Assembly (NCBI RefSeq): GCF_000002425.4
Contig: NC_037270.1
Location: 15,666,321 to 15,730,320 of the forward strand
Source: Physcomitrium patens
Lineage: Eukaryota; Streptophyta; Bryopsida; Funariales; Funariaceae
DNA: 64,000 bases
Direction of reading: 5' to 3'
In this document: piece after piece, positions 59,661-64,000 of the stretch
Layout: each line of letters opens with the position of its first letter
Position numbering within the stretch: position 1 is the first letter of the stretch
Notes under the pieces: generated by a model
The model's input: only the letters and a program-made list of their open reading frames with translations
The model's database searches: none
What the model was told of the DNA's origin: nothing
Translations under genes and position numbers: made by a program

Positions 59661-60306
59661 CATTCCTAGAAGACAATGAACGTCCATATATTACTTCTAC
59701 ATGCACATGTTTGATTTTCTTAACTAAGGATATATCTTATTTTTTGACAAAGTCTTCATCTATAAAACAAGCTGAAACTCTTGAATCCAATAAGGCTAAG
59801 ACTTTGTAATTTTTCAATCGTAAACAAACTTCTAATATAAAACAAGGTGAGGGATTACATGAGAGAATAAGACCTTTACTAGATGTTGCCCATGATTCTA
59901 GCCGCATAGTCCCTATTATAGCTGGAGCAACTCATTTTTTGATATATTATCTTTTTTGGCAATTGTGCTTCTCATTTTGTAATTGTATTGTTTCTTTGGA
60001 CAATGTTAAGTACTATGTTTAGCTTCTCTATAATATAAGCATAAGTCCTCTTGACATCGTCGACTTTATGAAGGATTCAAAATATATCCTATCAATTTGT
60101 ATTAGTTCTGGCTCTAATAAATAAGTTTTTGAAAATTTCGGAGTTGTCAGCATTATTTGATTTGTTCATTTCTAGTCATATCTTTGTTCTTGATATCTTC
60201 CAAATAATTTTTTGTCACATACAATGGCTTGAGCAATAAATAGTTCTAAAGGTTTTGCCATTAGCATTGTCAATAATAAGTCTTTAATATTATCCTTCAA
60301 TCCATA

Positions 60307-60866
60307 TGTCAAGGACAAGAACTCGATGAAAAAACAATTCAAACAAGTGAGCATTCACTCAAAGAGAGGTAACAAAATATATATAAATAAGTATATATAT
60401 TGAAAGAAAAACAGGAATGGCTATTGCCAAAAGACAAGAAAACTAGAGACCCTTGAAACAGACTAGAAGTAAGAAAGGAGTTGACAAGAGTGAAGAAGCC
60501 TTCACTCTTGTCTCTATATATATTATCTAACTAAGAGCTACGTGGCGACATTCTATAGGACTTCCAATATGTGTTGACTTTGTAGGGCACATGCCTTGAC
60601 TTACAAGACAAGTTTTTCTACTTGTGGGCCACATAGTTAGCTTGATCTTTAAGCTAACAACATGTGTGGCACATGGCCAACTTGTTGACCACGTTTCTAA
60701 TCCAAAAAGTCAATTAAAGACACCTATGAAGTCAAAGCAGTGTCTAGGAAGTTTCTAGGAAGCTTCCATATTAAATATTATAGAATTAACTTACTTTTAC
60801 CTACTTTTATTTACTTCTACCTATTTCTATATGTAATTATTAGCTTACATGATTATGGCCATGACA
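60307..60866 (-). repeat. 3' LTR of H
   Basis: It is 560 bp, TGTCAAGG to GGCCATGACA read on the plus strand. It differs visibly from both LTRs of F although the pol regions of F and H are nearly identical. Confidence 0.9.
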
Positions 60867-63800
60867 TTATCCCCCCTTCTAGAGACGAGTTCCACGAGGA
60901 GCGGTCATCATATGTTGAGAAAATCTATGATGCGACGAATTGTATTCGCCACATATTCTGATCTCTGTTTTCTTCGAAGATGATTGATAGGGCCTCTCAA
61001 CCATCAGTAGTGTCCCATATCAGGGCGGGAAGACCACCCAGTTATTTGATCATTGTTGAGGCCTTCGTAACTTCCTTCGAATAGAATATTTGGAACACCA
61101 TCAAGAGTTGTTCCTACCTCTAGCAAAATCACCAAACATCGGGAGTCCCTTCCCAAATCATGATACCAAACACGTTGTATCTCACCATCTATTCGAGGAA
61201 GAACATGTCATTTTTGAAGATCTTCATCTCGATTATGTCGTCTTGAAGGTTGTGACAATCGTAATGTCTCGTCGGGCAGGTCAGCAAATGAAGGCTCTTG
61301 AGTCGAATTCGTTGATTGTTGGTTTTCCATCTCCAGAGCGCCACTACTACAATGAAGCTACGAACAAGAATTGAAAGTAAAATGTTATCTTGCCTAGATG
61401 TTGTTTCTTTTATAAAGAAGGTTTTCATCTTGATTTTGATGGATGTCGTCGATGAAAAGCCTCCATCGCCTTTGCTGCATTTGCAAGATTCTTCATTGGC
61501 TTTGATGTGCGATCACTAATATCATATCCACGCCAATGGACAAGATATTCTACTTTATTTCGACGCCGCCTAAAATCTAAAACTTCTTCTACTTCAAACT
61601 CTTCATTATTGTCAACTTCTATAGGAGGAGGTGGAGCTTGTCGTCTTCTTGGTATGTCCACTATCTTGTATGGTTCAAGAAGAGACACGTGGAATACAGG
61701 ATGGATTTTCATTGTCTTCGATAGATGTAAACGATATGCAACTGGATTGATTTGTGCAGAAATAGAAAATGGTCCCAGCCTTCCATAGTCCAACTTGTCG
61801 CAAGGACGAGTGGTCTTGATATTACGACGAAGTAGCCATACCTTATCACCCACGTTGAGTTGTGGTTGCTCCTTACGATATACATCTGCGTTTATCTTTT
61901 GTCGTTCTTGAGCTTCCTTCAATTACACCTTCATTATTGCATGTAACTTTGACAACCAATTTGCCATATCTTCTGCTGCAGGATTATCAACTTTTGAAAA
62001 ATCAAAAGCATCAAGTCGTGGATGATAGCCATAATTGGCAAAGAAAGGTGTTTGTTGCGTGGAGGAATGTACCGTATTATTATAAGCAAACTTTGTCAAT
62101 GGCAGAAGGATTGTCCAATCATCTTGTTGGTAGTTGATGGTACACCTTAAATACTCCTCCAAGACTTGGTTTACGCGCTCTGTTTGTCCATCAATTTGAG
62201 GATGGAAAGCCGAAGATAGCTTTATGTCCACTTTAAAAATCTTGAAAAGGGTCCTCCAAAATCTCGACACAAATTGAGTTCCCCTATCCGATATGATATC
62301 TTTAGGTAATCCATGATAGCGATAGATATTATCAATGAAAAGCTTAGCTGTTTCTTCACCTATGATAGATTTTGTACATGGCACAAAATGTGCCATCTTG
62401 GTAAAACGATCTACTATCACAAATATAGAATCATAAGATCTTGAGCTTGGAAGATCTGTGATGAAATCCATAGAAACAGAAGACCATGGTTGTTCTGGTA
62501 TAGGTAATGGCTGAAGAAGTCCGTAAGGTCGATGACGAGGAGTTTTTGATTTTGAACAAATATTACATGATTGTACAAAGTCTTTGACTGACTTCCACAT
62601 TTGTGGCCACCAAAAATCTCTTGATATGAGTTTCAAAGTCTTATTATATCCAAAGTGCCTTGTTGCTGGAAAGTCATGACGTGCTTGAAGAACACGTAAA
62701 CGTGCTTCTTCTTCTGGAACATATAGGCATCTTTCAAAATATAATAGATTATTCTTGAACTCGAACTTAGAAGGATCATGAGACTTGGAAGAATTATTCT
62801 CGATATCATGAACAAGAGGGTCTGAGGACATACTGGACTGGATTTGCTTGAGAAAAGTTGAATCAACAGTCAATGTTGATTTCATTGCTCGGAGATGAAA
62901 TTGCTCTGGTTTCAAGAGGACCGTTCTTTGTTGCTCAAAAGCTGCATCTCCTTCTTTTGGTGCAAAATAAGAACGTCTAGACAATGCATTGGACAAACCT
63001 TGTTGTTTTTCTGGCCGATAAGTGATAATGAACTTGAATCTTGACGAAGACATACTCCAACGAGCTTGACAACGATTCAACACGCGTGCTGACATGAAAT
63101 ACTCGAGGTTCTTGTGATCTATATACACAGTGACTGGACTAGAAGCGCCTTCTAGATAATGACGCCATTCTTGAAAGGAATCTACGATCGCAAGAAGTTC
63201 TTTATCGTGGATCTCATAATTAATCTCGGTTGTTGAGAATTTTCTTAAATGAAAAGCTATTGGATGAAGTTTGTCATCTGATCCCATTTGTGATAAAACT
63301 GCACCCAAGGCAAAATCTGATACATTTGTTTCCATAAAAAATACCTTGGAAAAGTCAACACGATATAAGACTGGTGCAGAGACAAACGATATCTTTAAGG
63401 CTTCAAATGCTGCTTCTGCTTCTTGATTCCATTGGAATTTATCTTTACTAGTCAAGCGTGTAAGTGGAGCTGCAACTCGTAAGAAATCTTTGATGAAGAT
63501 CCGATACTAGTTGGCAAATCCCAAGAAACATTGGACATCTCTTACTGTCCTTGGAATCTTCCAATCCATGATTGTTTGGACTTTCTTAGAATCCATCATG
63601 AGACCATCATTTGAAATGATGTATCCTAAAAAGTCAACTTGAGTAGTGTGAAATACACACTTTTCTATCTTGGCATACAATCTTGCATCTCTAAGTTTTT
63701 GTAATACTTGACGAACATGTATTTCATGTTCTTCGACGTTCTTAGAATAGATCAGGATATCGTCTAGATAGCAGATGACAAAATTGTCTAAGAATTCATG

Positions 63801-64000
63801 AAATACATCATTCATGAGATGTTGAAAAGCAGTTGGTGCATTCGTGAGTCCAAAAGGCATGACATTATATTCAAAATGTCCGTACCTGGTTCGAAACGCA
63901 GTCTTCCATTCATCTTCTTCTTTGATCCGTACTAGATTATATGCTCCTCTTAGATCTATTTTTGTATAGATCTTAGTTTGATTCAACTGGTCAAGGAGTC
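60307..64000 (-). mobile_element. Chromovirus H (Ty3/Gypsy), cut by the window edge
   Basis: This minus-strand element is inserted in the gag region of G. Its 3' LTR is 60307-60866. Then come the purine tract (complement near 60870-60880), third ORF region (about 60890-61330), chromodomain (about 61430-61600), integrase (about 61650-62640), RNase H (about 62960-63400) and reverse transcriptase (63507 to the edge). The remaining pol, gag and 5' LTR lie outside. In the visible part it has about three breaks. From about 61620 on it matches F at a constant offset of 19837 with only a few differences. The left flank CCATA (60302-60306) should recur at its other end. Confidence 0.92.

Larger units (their letters stand above)
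48388..60306 (-). mobile_element. Chromovirus G (old), host of D, H and a 1.46-kb insertion
   Basis: This decayed minus-strand element is split by three insertions. Its 3' LTR is 48388-48897. Chromodomain and integrase end are at about 48960-49264, resuming at 50723; integrase to about 51560; RNase H about 51640-52120; reverse transcriptase about 52120-52960; protease about 53000-53280, resuming at 59661-59900; gag zinc-knuckle region about 59930-60060; more gag to 60306, where H begins. No third ORF was recognised. It has many breaks. The 5' end and 5' LTR should lie to the right of H, outside the window. Confidence 0.85.

Noticed and set aside
1-64000. CRISPR arrays, bacterial operons, rRNA or tRNA genes
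   Set aside because: None were seen; intron-bearing plant genes and LTR elements exclude a bacterial reading, and no convincing tRNA cloverleaf was spotted by eye.

Overview
The window looks like nuclear DNA from a land plant. It has three plant gene families with spliced or GC-rich coding regions (temperature-induced lipocalin, ERD7-type senescence protein, EXORDIUM/PHI-1-like protein), AT-rich spacers, a short run of plant-type telomere repeat (CCCTAAA), and many chromodomain Ty3/Gypsy retrotransposons. A bryophyte such as a moss is my best guess from this mixture, but nothing in the window proves it.

Layout. Positions 1-14545 are a retrotransposon block: an old 3' remnant (A), a nearly intact young element (B, 3269-9642, target duplication GTAGC), and two further old remnants (C and I). 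A second, unrelated family of roughly 1.3-1.6 kb TG...CA repeats with 4-bp target duplications is inserted once in A and once in C. Positions 14546-36250 are a gene island: lipocalin on the minus strand (15210-15997, two exons), an ERD7-like gene on the plus strand (20825-23653, six exons) and an EXORDIUM-like gene on the plus strand (29489-30769, one coding exon), separated by 5-6 kb spacers with microsatellites and one decayed solo LTR (32400-32836). Positions 36251-64000 are a second retrotransposon block with deep nesting: E (minus strand, TATTG duplication) contains F (minus strand); G (minus strand, old) contains an unclassified 1.46-kb insertion, the young plus-strand element D, and H, which runs off the right edge.

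All large elements belong to one chromovirus family: LTR of about 550 bp, gag with a CCHC zinc knuckle, pol in the order protease, reverse transcriptase, RNase H, integrase, chromodomain, and then an extra ORF of about 140 codons before the 3' LTR. By LTR comparison B is youngest (1 difference in 552 bp), then D (about 3), F (about 30) and E (about 50); A, C, G and I are older still. The order agrees with the nesting.

Points most worth a second look: (1) the sequence 2 nt after the 5' LTR is a perfect 12-nt complement of the LTR segment where transcription should start, about 30 nt after a TATA box, which suggests Tf1/sushi-type self-priming rather than tRNA priming; (2) the extra third ORF and a conserved antisense ORF over it; (3) at least 2.2 kb of near-perfect identity between F and H although F's own LTRs differ by about 5 %, and a mosaic relationship between B and D, both pointing to conversion or template switching; (4) a telomere-repeat tract inside E. 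The three host genes are commonly linked with stress, membrane or growth responses, but they are not an operon and nothing shows that they act together.
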